A stretch of 38,712 nucleotides of DNA from Bacillota bacterium (GTDB lineage: Bacteria; Actinomycetota; Aquicultoria; Aquicultorales; Aquicultoraceae), in contig JAIMBH010000023.1 in the NCBI GenBank assembly GCA_023511485.1, positions 1 through 38,712 of the forward strand, read 5' to 3'. Every line of letters starts with the position of its first letter. The first letter of the stretch is position 1. Shown piece by piece: positions 15,900 to 24,121 of this stretch. Made by a program: the position numbers and the translations under genes. The notes beneath the pieces were generated by a model. It was not told where the DNA came from. It ran no database searches and saw nothing but the letters and a program-made list of their open reading frames with translations.

Positions 15900-18446
15900 T
15901 TATTTTCTAACTACGTATCGCCAAGGCTTTGCCTTTAGAGTGAATCCGACCCACGCAGCAAGCATAGCTGCAACTATAGCCCAGATCCACAAAGAAGACT
16001 CGGCGGCCGCATGCTGGCGCTGCCGGGCTGCCCCGGCTTTTGAGCCCGTGTAATCCTCGGCTTCTGCCGCACTTAGGTTAGCTCCGCCAGAGTCACCGGG
16101 GTTTCCACTATATAACGCATAGCCACCCGCGGCATTGTACTTCGTTTTTATTATCTTAGGCTTGTGTGGCCACAGGATGCCATCTGAGATAGCTACGCTG
16201 CCTGAAGTTGAATCACCGCCTCCCTGTTCTACGTCGTTTCTGATGTCTCCATCGCTTGAGCCATCATCACCGCTGGGCAGCGGCTCTCCTGCTCGAGTCA
16301 ATGCATCGCCTGTCATAGCGATAGCTGCTCCAAAATTAAGAACGCTGTTCTTAATTTTGTTTGAGCTATGCGAGTTGCCCCCTTCAACCGAGCTTGCATC
16401 TGCACTTGACCGCACATCTGATTCAGAACTACTTCCGGTTGCATCCGCATTGCCAGTACTTGCTACCGCATCCTGGCTCAACCGATTTCCGATGGAAATC
16501 GCCATCGCGTCTTCACTCGGATCCACTAAGGTAGTTTGCAACAGCGTACCGGTAAAAGAAACATTCGCATTAGACATGTTGTTCTCTGCGTTAGCATTAC
16601 CGGAAAAAGCCAGGCCGGTTCCCTGGTTTCCTACGCTATTGGTAGTCTCGTTCATCGCAGAAGCATCGCCATACGGATTAAAGATGCTTATGTCGGCATA
16701 CGCCTTCGCGCCCGAGTCGCTTTCAATTGTATTGGTTGATACCGATCCGACCGCAGTTGCATTGCCGGTCGTTGCGTTAGCCGATCCAGTAAGCAGCGCC
16801 CAAATGTCGTAGACAACTTCTATGATCACTTTGCCTTGCTCAATTATCGGCTCTGCTACCTTTACAACTGCATATATTGTAGGTGACAGGTTTACTATAT
16901 TGCCGTTCATTACATTCGTAGCATCAGCATCGCCAGTCGATGCTAGAGCTCCTCCCTGGTTTATTATAGAGTTGTCTACGTTGTTTGTCGCAACAGCTTG
17001 CCCATCCTGAGAACCATCATATCCGGTACCCGAGGATATCAATGGGGCATCTCCTACTGCCTTTGCCGTAGCGCTGCTGTCTATGGAATTAGAAGCCTCC
17101 AAACCTAAGGAATTTGCATTGCCTGTCTCAGCAGTCGCACTACCTTCGATCGACCCGCAGAAATTATAGATGACCTTGATCCAAACATCAGAGTCCGTTA
17201 TGTCGGGAAGCTCAAGCACGCTTGTTATATTCGGGGCGATGACCACGCTGTTGTTCTCCATCGTATTTGAAGCCGTAGCATTGCCAGACGCCGATAGCCC
17301 TTCCCCGCTATTAATTATCGTGTTGTTTGTATGGTTTAAAGCGTAAGCGCTCCCATCTGATACTGCTCCTCCGCCTGCCTTTAACGGGGCATCACCCACC
17401 GCTATGGCATCTGCATAACTATTTATATCATTGTCAACACTTGCACCAATAGCAGATGAGTCACCCGATGTTGCGCTTGCCATCCCTGATATCATTCCTA
17501 AGAAGTTGTAGACAATATCGATGACCACGTTGGCGTTTACAATGTCGCCGCAAAGCGCAATGATCGTGTTAACGATAGGGGCGATTAGTATCTCATTTCC
17601 GGTCATCGTGTTGGTGGCATTTGCGTCACCGGTAACAGCGCCTGCAGTGCCCACATTATCTATCGTGTTGCTGCCGGTATTTTGTGCAACTGCGTTTCCG
17701 CCATAAGACCCCCCGCCACCAATAAGAGGCGCGTCAGCCAACGCTTGGGCGCTCTGCGTGCTATCTATTGAGTTATTTGCAACTAGCCCGGTAGAGTCGC
17801 TACTGCCGGTTTTGGCATTGGCCGACCCAACTATGGCAGCTAAATAGTTATAAACCACATTTATGATGATATTCGCATCGGTTATATTGCCCAGGGTTTC
17901 AACTGTAACTGTTGTATCGGGCGATATCGTGGCTATGTTATTTTCCATTGTATTTAAGGACTGGGCCGCTCCGGAGCGGGAGTATGCATCGCCACTATTG
18001 CCAATTGTTTGTGATGCGGTATTGTCGGCAATGGCGTCACTGCTTCCTCCTCCCCAGCTCTCATGCGAGTCACCGGAAGCATTTGCATCCGACGTATTGG
18101 TTACGCTGTTTTCCGCTTGCGTACCTAATGAGTTGCTGTCACCAGATGTTGCCGACGACTTTCCACCAATGTTTACATCAACATTCTCCTTAGTTTCAAC
18201 CTGTAGGCCGTTGCTGGGAGGCTCCGGACAATTACTACCTGCACTAACAGCATCCCCTGAACCGCTACCCTCATTCTGGTTTGAAGCGGAATTATCGGCA
18301 GTCGGCCCTTGCCCCGTATCTTGGGTACTTACAACTGCCGTATCTTGCACTTGATTGTCTTGCGGATCTGCAAAAGCAGGCGCCCCAACAACGCCGAAAA
18401 CCATGCATATAACAACTAAAATGGATAGGAGTTTTCGTTTCAGCAC
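15900..18446 (-). CDS. Large secreted, membrane-anchored repeat protein
   Basis: An 848-residue protein of unknown function. It has a signal peptide (residues 1-26, ending APAFA) and a low-complexity Ser/Gly/Asp region. About six tandem repeats of 114-117 residues follow (roughly 80-700). Each repeat holds a hydrophobic segment (NANVVIDIVYNFLG type), GSANATTGNAxxxG, NSIDSxAxAxAxGDAPL, and GxAxAxTGDAxATNxMxxN. A linker and a C-terminal membrane segment with basic tail (SLWIWAIVAAMLAAWVGFTL, then KAKPWRYVVRK) end it. Alternating small residues suggest beta-strand stacking, as in beta-solenoids or functional amyloids, but this is inference. The start is GTG 18446 behind GGGGGTGG. It shares motifs with both flanking secreted proteins. 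Confidence 0.85.
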   Translation of the reverse strand: MLKRKLLSILVVICMVFGVVGAPAFADPQDNQVQDTAVVSTQDTGQGPTADNSASNQNEGSGSGDAVSAGSNCPEPPSNGLQVETKENVDVNIGGKSSATSGDSNSLGTQAENSVTNTSDANASGDSHESWGGGSSDAIADNTASQTIGNSGDAYSRSGAAQSLNTMENNIATISPDTTVTVETLGNITDANIIINVVYNYLAAIVGSANAKTGSSDSTGLVANNSIDSTQSAQALADAPLIGGGGSYGGNAVAQNTGSNTIDNVGTAGAVTGDANATNTMTGNEILIAPIVNTIIALCGDIVNANVVIDIVYNFLGMISGMASATSGDSSAIGASVDNDINSYADAIAVGDAPLKAGGGAVSDGSAYALNHTNNTIINSGEGLSASGNATASNTMENNSVVIAPNITSVLELPDITDSDVWIKVIYNFCGSIEGSATAETGNANSLGLEASNSIDSSATAKAVGDAPLISSGTGYDGSQDGQAVATNNVDNSIINQGGALASTGDADATNVMNGNIVNLSPTIYAVVKVAEPIIEQGKVIIEVVYDIWALLTGSANATTGNATAVGSVSTNTIESDSGAKAYADISIFNPYGDASAMNETTNSVGNQGTGLAFSGNANAENNMSNANVSFTGTLLQTTLVDPSEDAMAISIGNRLSQDAVASTGNADATGSSSESDVRSSADASSVEGGNSHSSNKIKNSVLNFGAAIAMTGDALTRAGEPLPSGDDGSSDGDIRNDVEQGGGDSTSGSVAISDGILWPHKPKIIKTKYNAAGGYALYSGNPGDSGGANLSAAEAEDYTGSKAGAARQRQHAAAESSLWIWAIVAAMLAAWVGFTLKAKPWRYVVRK

Positions 18447-18510
18447 CTTTCCACCCCCTTTCCTTAAGACTAAGCTGTTCAGTTTAATGCGCCCAAGGCT
18501 GGGTTAATAT
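18447..18510 (-). promoter_or_regulatory. Possible promoter of the 848-residue gene
   Basis: Downstream of the previous gene's terminator the minus strand has TATATTAACCCAGCC, which resembles ATACTAATCCAGC upstream of the 134-residue gene. TTAGTCTTA is also shared by the two upstream regions. The shared words suggest common control. A clear -35 was not found. Confidence 0.3.
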
Positions 18511-18517
18511 AGTGTAA

Positions 18518-18542
18518 GTGGGGAGGTTAAACCTCCCCACTT
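18518..18542 (-). terminator. Terminator after the 277-residue gene
   Basis: A perfect stem of AAGTGGGGAGG and CCTCCCCACTT around a short TTTAA loop lies 10 bp after the stop at 18553. It separates the 277- and 848-residue genes into different transcription units. Confidence 0.8.
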
Positions 18543-18552
18543 TAACCACCGT

Positions 18553-19386
18553 TTAATTTACCGCATAGCACTCTGAGAAATCCGCGCAAATGTTAATTGT
18601 TTTATCAGCGGTTGCGCTTCTTTGGATGTTGATATTTACACAATTTTCTGCATTATTAGTTGCAACAGCCTCGCCAGTTGTCGCGTCGGCCTGGCCATAG
18701 TTGGTCACCGTAATCGGATTCTCATTGGCTGCCTCACTGCCGTCGCAAGCTTCCGCTTTGTTCTTAGCATCAATATGGGTGATCGCATGGTTTCCAAAAG
18801 CGGTTGCATCACCTGTGTAGGCGTAAGTCCCGTTATCGAACTTCACTTTAATACAGATGTCACCGAAGATCTGAGCCGGGCAGCAATCGAAGATATCTGC
18901 AAGCCAGCTGAAGTCGTGACCGCCATCAACTTCATTTAAGCTTGCGTCTGAAACCCATGGTATAAACGGCGGGATATCATCGACATAGACATCAACATTC
19001 GCATTAGTATCTGCCGTATCGACTATATCCTCCTGCTCGCAGTTCTGAGCATTTTGCGTTGCAGTTGCAGGTTTTGTAAGCGCCGTAGCTCCGCCCTGGT
19101 TATCCACAACTATCGGATTATCATTTATAACCTCGGAGCACTCATTGGCTTTAGCCTCGTTATTGGTTTTAACTTGGGAGTTTGAAAAATTGCCCTTGGC
19201 TTCAGCATTGCCTGTATATGCTTCGGTGTTGTTATCAAAGCAGATATCCTTGAGTATGTCGCTGTTGATCTTGGCCCCGCTTTTGAAGAGATCGATTAGA
19301 TCACCTCTGCCTTCATAAGCGAAAGCAAGACCGCTCATACTCACTACCATAGCCAATGCAACTAATACCACAACTAATTTTTTCAT
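18553..19386 (-). CDS. Secreted cysteine-containing repeat protein (paralogue)
   Basis: A 277-residue protein with a Sec signal peptide (ends GLAFA, about residue 23). It has two repeats of about 110-115 residues, each with ICxxxxFDNxTxAYTGxAxAxGN, a Lys/Asn-rich segment, ENPIxVxNxGxAxATTGxAxATxNAxNC, and a polar Asp/Thr segment. Unlike the 848-residue relative it is cysteine-rich (paired positions in both repeats), so disulfides are possible. It has no C-terminal anchor. ATG 19386 has AAAGGAGGTGA upstream. Function unknown; the shared repeat motif and location link it to the other two secreted proteins. Confidence 0.83.
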   Translation of the reverse strand: MKKLVVVLVALAMVVSMSGLAFAYEGRGDLIDLFKSGAKINSDILKDICFDNNTEAYTGNAEAKGNFSNSQVKTNNEAKANECSEVINDNPIVVDNQGGATALTKPATATQNAQNCEQEDIVDTADTNANVDVYVDDIPPFIPWVSDASLNEVDGGHDFSWLADIFDCCPAQIFGDICIKVKFDNGTYAYTGDATAFGNHAITHIDAKNKAEACDGSEAANENPITVTNYGQADATTGEAVATNNAENCVNINIQRSATADKTINICADFSECYAVN

Positions 19387-19443
19387 TATCTTTCACCTCC
19401 TTTCGCTACTTACTAAATGTTTCTTGATATAGGCCAATCTTTT

Positions 19444-19472
19444 GACAAACTCGTACCTTAGGCAGGCACGAG
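19444..19472 (-). terminator. Hairpin after the receiver gene
   Basis: CTCGTGCCT and AGGTACGAG (one mismatch) form a hairpin at 19450-19472, followed by TTTGTC on the minus strand. It lies between the receiver gene stop and the 277-residue gene. Confidence 0.6.
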
Positions 19473-19476
19473 CGAA

Positions 19477-19842
19477 CTATCCCCTACGTGTTACCCTTTT
19501 TACCGTATCTACTATCTCTTTTGCGTCAGAGCCTTTTACGATATAAGCATCGATGAGCCTATCGTTGTCCCTGGATATATAGTCAAAAGAGTCGAATATC
19601 GACAGCACGATTAGTTTTACTGAGGGGTATGCATCCTTAACGGTTGAAAGAAAATCTACCTTGCCCTTTTCATCTGATCCTAACCCGATTAAAACAACAT
19701 CAGACGATGTTGCCTTAAGCAGAAGCGGGATTTGTTCTAGACTAGATGCTCTCCCTGTAACCTCGATACCATGCGAACCCAGCAGCTTGCTGAGAATATT
19801 TTGAAAGATGCTGTCACTGTCGATTACTAGAGCTTTTACCAT
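19477..19842 (-). CDS. Receiver-only protein lacking the phosphorylation aspartate (pseudo-receiver)
   Basis: A 121-residue CheY-like fold without an output domain. The acidic pocket (VIDSDS, 6-11), S81 (VLS) and K103 (IVKG) are present. At the phosphorylation position, however, the sequence is DVVLIGLGSDEKG, with Gly53 where Asp is normal; compare VMDIRLPDMDG in the NarL-type regulator next door. ATG 19842 has GAGAGG a few bases upstream; an ATG at 19875 has no ribosome site. It lies between the kinase/regulator pair and the secreted proteins. Likely a non-phosphorylated binding or anti-regulator protein, or one that uses the nearby Asp58. Confidence 0.8.
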   Translation of the reverse strand: MVKALVIDSDSIFQNILSKLLGSHGIEVTGRASSLEQIPLLLKATSSDVVLIGLGSDEKGKVDFLSTVKDAYPSVKLIVLSIFDSFDYISRDNDRLIDAYIVKGSDAKEIVDTVKRVTRRG

Positions 19843-19875
19843 TGAACCTCTCTTTTTAGCGCTTCCGTTTCGCAT

Positions 19876-20262
19876 GTCGCATGTTAACTAGTTGCAGCTT
19901 TGATCCTTGCTCCATGTTATGCGCTGGGCACAGATATTTCTTCCGCCTTTTGGATAGTATTGGACTGTACGAAAGGATAGGATTCTATGGGGGTGCGGGT
20001 AAGGTCCTGATGTGCCAAGGTCAATTAAAGCTGATAGCTGTCAGCTAGTGGGAGCAAGTAGCGAGGGCAAATATGTTTGATATTATTTAGATGCTTCGGC
20101 GCCGCTCATTGCTACCCTCTCGCCGCGGAGTTTACCCTGAGCGAAGTCGAAAGGGCCTGGGATGACATCTATTGCTGCCTGCTGCCTTTTAGCAGCCCTA
20201 AAGAGCTGCACTACGTTTTTTATAAACCATGGACCCTGGTCCCCGATCCCTAGACCCTTTTC
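19876..20262. other. Gene-free intergenic region with dispersed repeats
   Basis: No gene is seen. It holds an AGCTGATAGCTGTCAGCT tract at 20028-20048 (same family as 4637-4712). A word of the CCCTGAGCGAAGTCGAAAGGG type lies at about 20131-20151, whose ends are inverted (CCCT/AGGG) and which looks like a second dispersed repeat. Confidence 0.5.
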
Positions 20263-20892
20263 TTATGCGACGACGGAGTCGTAAGCAAGTTTGGCCGCCT
20301 CGACTCGGTTTTTTACGCCAAGCTTGTGGAATATGTTTCGAATATGGAATTTGACCGTGCTTTCTGAAACAAAGAGTTTTTGGCTTATCTCGACGTTTGT
20401 GGCTCCGTTAGAGAGGAGTTTCCAGACTTCCCGCTCTCTTGGAGTTAAACGATCGCTGCCCCTTATGCAATGCAAACCAATCGGTATTATATTGCGCGTA
20501 AGTTGAGGCGATATTGGGTTTAACCCGCCTGCTACCTGCCGTACAGCTTCTACTAACTCTACTGCATCTATACTTTTTAGGACGTATCCATCAGCTCCGC
20601 TTTCAAATGCCTTGATGACATACCGCTTGTCGTCAAACCCGGAGAAGATCAACACCTTTGTTTCCTTATGTCTATCCCTAATACGCTTCATAGTAGTTAT
20701 GCCATCCATATCAGGAAGCCTTATATCCATAACAATAACATCCGGCATAATATCATCGGCCAACACCACTGCCTGTTTGCCGGTGGATGCTTCACCGATT
20801 ACCTCAATGCCGTTGCATCTCTCAAGAACTTTCCTAATACTCATCTGCATAAGCGGATGGTCTTCGACAATCATCACTCGCAAATTACTCAT
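20263..20892 (-). CDS. NarL/FixJ-family response regulator (LuxR-type HTH)
   Basis: A 209-residue DNA-binding response regulator. The receiver domain has the phosphorylation site D56 (VIVMDIRLP) and K105 (YVLKSIDA). The C-terminal LuxR helix-turn-helix spans about 148-205 (LTPREREVWKLLSNGATNVEISQKL, then VKFHIRNIFHKLGV). It is encoded 39 bp downstream of the sensor kinase, so the two form a two-component pair. Its targets are unknown; the secreted repeat genes just downstream on the same strand are obvious candidates. Confidence 0.95.
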   Translation of the reverse strand: MSNLRVMIVEDHPLMQMSIRKVLERCNGIEVIGEASTGKQAVVLADDIMPDVIVMDIRLPDMDGITTMKRIRDRHKETKVLIFSGFDDKRYVIKAFESGADGYVLKSIDAVELVEAVRQVAGGLNPISPQLTRNIIPIGLHCIRGSDRLTPREREVWKLLSNGATNVEISQKLFVSESTVKFHIRNIFHKLGVKNRVEAAKLAYDSVVA

Positions 20893-20931
20893 AATTTGCC
20901 TCCTGTGGCAAATGCTGCTTCAAGATACTTC

Positions 20932-22062
20932 CTATAGCGGTATGGTAAATTCAATACAGGTACCTTTACCAGGAGTGCTCTTGATATCAAATATGCCCAG
21001 AAATTGCTCAACCCGGTCTCTCATGCTTATTAAACCGTATCCTTCAAGGTCTTTTACCTGCTTATCTAAGTCACAGATATTAAAGCCAACCCCATTGTCA
21101 CTGATGCTGCAGGATACCCTGGAATCGTCAAAAGTCATGCTTATCACAATGCGAGTTGCCTTTGCATGCTTACTAATGTTGTTTAGTGCTTCCTGGATAA
21201 CCCTGAATAAGCTGACCTGAATTTCGGCAGGGATATCCCGCCCCTTTGAGTGCACAGTAAAATCCACCTCGATACCAGTTTTAACCGAGAACTGGCGGAT
21301 GTGCTCCTTAATCCTTGCTATCAGGGCTTGCCTTGAAACGCTCTGGGGCTTGAGTGAATATATTGACATGCGAAGCTCATGAAGGCATTGGCTAAGTATT
21401 GTCTTTAACGACTGCAGCTCTCTTTTAGCCTCTGCCGAGCCTACCAAGTCTTCCAAAATGTCTGTTTGAAGTATAGCGCTTGACACCGCCTGGGCGGGAC
21501 CATCGTGAAGATCAAAAGCAAGTCTCTGGCGATCCCTTTCGAGAAGACCGTTGACATCGCGAAGCATCTTTCTAACGCGGCCTTTCTCCAGCTCCAGTTT
21601 TCTAACTTGATCAAAAAGAACTAATGTTAAGTCGGCGGCGATTGAGCGATCCAAAATCCTTATGAGCAGCTCAGCCTCTTTTTCGACAACTTGCCGAACC
21701 CAAAAATCAAGGTCTAAAGACTTTATCTCATCTTTAAAGGCCTTAAGTAACCCATCCAATATAGCTTGGTACTTTTCCTTATCAAGCAGAGCTGCTTGTC
21801 GCGATTCATTAGCCTGCACGAATTCCTGTATCAAGTTCTCTTTAGGCTTAGACTGAGAATCAATGTTTGAGATGATATCTTTTGTTCTTTGTTTAAAGTA
21901 GTTAAGCAATTCGTCGCTTGCCGTTCCGCTAAGCGACATTGACAACCTTCGGAACGCAGATTCGGATACCGCTTTTAGCTTTAACATGGATTCGTCTGAA
22001 GTAAAAATCATTTGTCCATTGATGTTAGTATTTGCTTTCCCTTGCGTCCATTGTTTACCCAT
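20932..22062 (-). CDS. Soluble DegS/NreB-type sensor histidine kinase
   Basis: A 376-residue HisKA_3-family kinase. The phospho-accepting H186 lies in RQRLAFDLHDGPAQAVS, and the HATPase_c domain has the N box (VIQEALNNISKHAKA), DNGVGFN and GYGLISMRDRVE. No membrane segment is present. The N-terminal 170 residues are mostly helical and coiled and do not match a PAS or GAF domain by eye, so it probably senses an intracellular signal. ATG 22062 has a weak ribosome site. It is divergent from rex across a 304-bp gap. Confidence 0.93.
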   Translation of the reverse strand: MGKQWTQGKANTNINGQMIFTSDESMLKLKAVSESAFRRLSMSLSGTASDELLNYFKQRTKDIISNIDSQSKPKENLIQEFVQANESRQAALLDKEKYQAILDGLLKAFKDEIKSLDLDFWVRQVVEKEAELLIRILDRSIAADLTLVLFDQVRKLELEKGRVRKMLRDVNGLLERDRQRLAFDLHDGPAQAVSSAILQTDILEDLVGSAEAKRELQSLKTILSQCLHELRMSIYSLKPQSVSRQALIARIKEHIRQFSVKTGIEVDFTVHSKGRDIPAEIQVSLFRVIQEALNNISKHAKATRIVISMTFDDSRVSCSISDNGVGFNICDLDKQVKDLEGYGLISMRDRVEQFLGIFDIKSTPGKGTCIEFTIPL

Positions 22063-22366
22063 TTACACTAAGCCTAAACAAAACATGCGTAAACAAAATA
22101 AAGCTGGTGCGACCTCTAGGATTGCCGGCAAAATACTTATATCAACAGCGTTTATATAAATAGCACTGTGTAACGTCTAACATAGTGTTGGGTAATATCT
22201 GGTCACCCTTTTTGGCTATTTGTTAAAATTTGGACAAATTTTAACCGTCCCTCTAGAAAAAGTTTGTATCATCGGTTACAATGGATTGACCGACCAATAG
22301 CTTTAAATTCCAAAAGCAGATCATTATAAATCTATTCGAAGTTAGCAATTGAATTAGGAGTTAAAA
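22063..22366. other. Divergent regulatory region between the kinase operon and rex
   Basis: No gene is present. It contains the palindrome at 22222-22245 and a plus-strand -10 TACAAT (22277-22282), preceded 17 bp upstream by a weak TAGAAA. The minus-strand promoter of the kinase operon must also lie here but is not clear. Confidence 0.45.
22222..22245. promoter_or_regulatory. Perfect operator-like palindrome, possible Rex site
   Basis: GTTAAAATTT (22222-22231) and AAATTTTAAC (22236-22245) flank the 4-bp centre GGAC; with the preceding T it begins TGTTAAAA. Rex operators have the form TTGTGAA-N4-TTCACAA, so this is related in size and spacing but not a clean match. Its position 120 bp upstream of rex, in a divergent promoter region, supports an operator role. 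Confidence 0.45.
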
Positions 22367-23056
22367 GTGAACGAGATACCTGAAGGCGTAATTGAACGGC
22401 TATCAACGTATCTAAATTGCTTAATAAAGTTTCAGCAAAGCGGAATTGAAACCGTCTCTTCAGAGCGGTTAGGTGCGTCTGCTGGCGTCAATCCAGCTGA
22501 AGTGCGAAGGGATTTTACATACTTCGGCACGTTTGGCAAAAAAGGTGTCGGCTATGGCGTTGAAACGCTAATCCAGCATATCCAGAGAATACTGGGCTCG
22601 GATGAGCCGCATAAAATCGCGCTTGTTGGGGCAGGTAATCTAGGATCTGCTATTGCTTCATATGAAGGTCTTCTGCAGCACGGCTTTCATATTTCCGCTA
22701 TCTTTGACAAAGACCCTGATAAGATAGGTAAAACAATTCAGCACCTTGAGGTATTTGATATCAAGGATTTGCCGCAGATTGTTAAAAATGCAAACATCGA
22801 GATCGGCATAATCGCAGTACCGCCAGCCGCCGCGCAACAGGCAGCCGATTTGCTTGTAGAGGGTGGAGTGCACGTTATATTAAACTATACACCAGCGCTC
22901 ATAAGCGTTCCGGCTGGGGTGCAGCTGCACAATACCGACCCGGTCCAGCAGCTACTGCATACGCTTTACTACCTCTCTTCGGCCGGGGATAAAGCGATAC
23001 TTAGAAAAAAGCGCAACCCTAACGGGAGCAAGAACCATATCAAAACGTCACGGTAA
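22367..23056 (+). CDS. rex: Redox-sensing transcriptional repressor Rex
   Basis: NADH/NAD-responsive repressor controlling fermentative and respiratory genes in Gram-positive bacteria. An N-terminal winged helix (about 1-80, with NPAEVRRDFTYFGTFGKKGVGYGV) is followed by a Rossmann domain with VGAGNLGSAIASY (GAGNLG at 88-93). The 229-residue length is slightly above usual owing to a basic tail. GTG 22367 has AGGAG 6 nt upstream. It is divergent from the two-component kinase gene. Confidence 0.95.
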   Translation: MNEIPEGVIERLSTYLNCLIKFQQSGIETVSSERLGASAGVNPAEVRRDFTYFGTFGKKGVGYGVETLIQHIQRILGSDEPHKIALVGAGNLGSAIASYEGLLQHGFHISAIFDKDPDKIGKTIQHLEVFDIKDLPQIVKNANIEIGIIAVPPAAAQQAADLLVEGGVHVILNYTPALISVPAGVQLHNTDPVQQLLHTLYYLSSAGDKAILRKKRNPNGSKNHIKTSR

Positions 23057-23135
23057 CACAAGCCTCAAGCCACCTTAAACCTAGTTTATCGTGCTTAGCT
23101 CTAGCCCATATTCGCTCCAGCCTGCATAAAGTAGT

Positions 23136-23153
23136 GCAGGGCTTTATAGCCCC
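23136..23153. terminator. Shared hairpin between convergent rex and mtnP
   Basis: GGGCT-TTAT-AGCCC (23139-23152) lies between the rex stop (23056) and the mtnP stop (23184). No long T tract is seen on either strand. Confidence 0.4.
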
Positions 23154-23183
23154 GCCCGGGAGTTAGAAAGGCAGTATAAGGTT

Positions 23184-23987
23184 CTAGAACCTTGCTCCCT
23201 CAAGAGCTCTATAACATGAGCAGTCGCGCACTTCTGGAATTTTGGGTATGAGCGCCAGGAGAAAATCCTTTAGCTTCTCATTGTTTTGCATGAAGACCTT
23301 AACTACCTCCTCATGCGATACCGGCGCTATCTCCGGCACACCTTCAAGACCTACATCGTAGTCGGTAATAAGCGATACGTTTAAGTAACACATTTCAAGC
23401 TCACGCGCCAGATATGCCTCTGGATACTGGGTCATGTTGATAACCTCCCAGCCCATCGAGGAAAACCACTTGCTTTCAGAGCGGGTGCTAAACCGTGGAC
23501 CCTGTATAACCACAACAGTGCCGCCGTTTACCGCAGGAATATCTAATTCTTTTGCAGTTTTGTAGGCCACCTCGCGCATAGCCGCACAGTAGGGATCAGC
23601 AGCACTAACATGAGTTGTTACCGGCCCATCATAAAATGTGTCTTTACGACCGCTAGTGCGATCGACGAACTGGTCGCAGAAGACAAATGTGCCTGGCCTG
23701 ATCTCGGGCTGCAGGCTTCCGCTAGCACAAGGGCCAATTATTTGCTCAACCCCAAGCGATTTCATCGCCCAAATATTTGCGCGGTAGTTTATCATGTGCG
23801 GAGGATACTCATGATCACGCCCATGACGGGGCAAAAATGCGACCTTCTTTCCCGATACCTCGCCTATCGCGACCTTGCTGCTCGGAGGCCCATACGGAGT
23901 ATCTACGCTTATCTCTTCAATATGTTCTATAAAAGAATAAAACCCCGAGCCGCCAAATATGCCTATATCCGCTTTTTTTTCTGCCAT
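23184..23987 (-). CDS. mtnP: S-methyl-5'-thioadenosine phosphorylase
   Basis: Phosphorolysis of methylthioadenosine, a polyamine and SAM by-product, to adenine and methylthioribose-1-phosphate. Family hallmarks are GIFGGSGFY (9-17), PRHGRDHEYPPHMINYRAN, GPCASGSLQPEI, IQGPRFSTRSES and INMTQYPEAYLARE. The 267-residue length is normal. ATG 23987 has AGGAGG 8 nt upstream. A methylthioinosine-specific variant cannot be excluded by eye. Confidence 0.92.
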   Translation of the reverse strand: MAEKKADIGIFGGSGFYSFIEHIEEISVDTPYGPPSSKVAIGEVSGKKVAFLPRHGRDHEYPPHMINYRANIWAMKSLGVEQIIGPCASGSLQPEIRPGTFVFCDQFVDRTSGRKDTFYDGPVTTHVSAADPYCAAMREVAYKTAKELDIPAVNGGTVVVIQGPRFSTRSESKWFSSMGWEVINMTQYPEAYLARELEMCYLNVSLITDYDVGLEGVPEIAPVSHEEVVKVFMQNNEKLKDFLLALIPKIPEVRDCSCYRALEGARF

Positions 23988-24055
23988 TTCTTGCCTCCTA
24001 ACAATTAAATCTAGAGCCGCACCTGATATAAACAGGGGCTGGTAAAGCCAAGGAA

Positions 24056-24070
24056 TGTAATAATATTACA
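24056..24070. promoter_or_regulatory. Short perfect palindrome upstream of mtnP
   Basis: TGTAATA-A-TATTACA is a perfect inverted repeat about 70 bp upstream of the mtnP start, in the gap after the PP-loop gene. It has operator form but could also include a -10 element (TAATAT). Confidence 0.3.
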
Positions 24071-24121
24071 TGAACTACCTGGCGATTGGAATGTTTTTGG
24101 ATAAATATAAGAGTGTTAAGA

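Noticed and set aside
16135-16812. Long plus-strand reading frame opposite the 848-residue gene
   Set aside because: It has no ribosome site or recognisable domain. Open antisense frames here follow from the repetitive, Ala/Ser/Thr-rich coding of the minus-strand gene, which has a signal peptide, repeats and a terminator.
15900-18446. Chaplin- or curlin-family assignment for the repeat protein
   Set aside because: Some CG/N-rich segments recall chaplins and the NxA pattern recalls curlins, but the diagnostic motifs and repeat length (115 versus about 22 or 40-60 residues) do not match.
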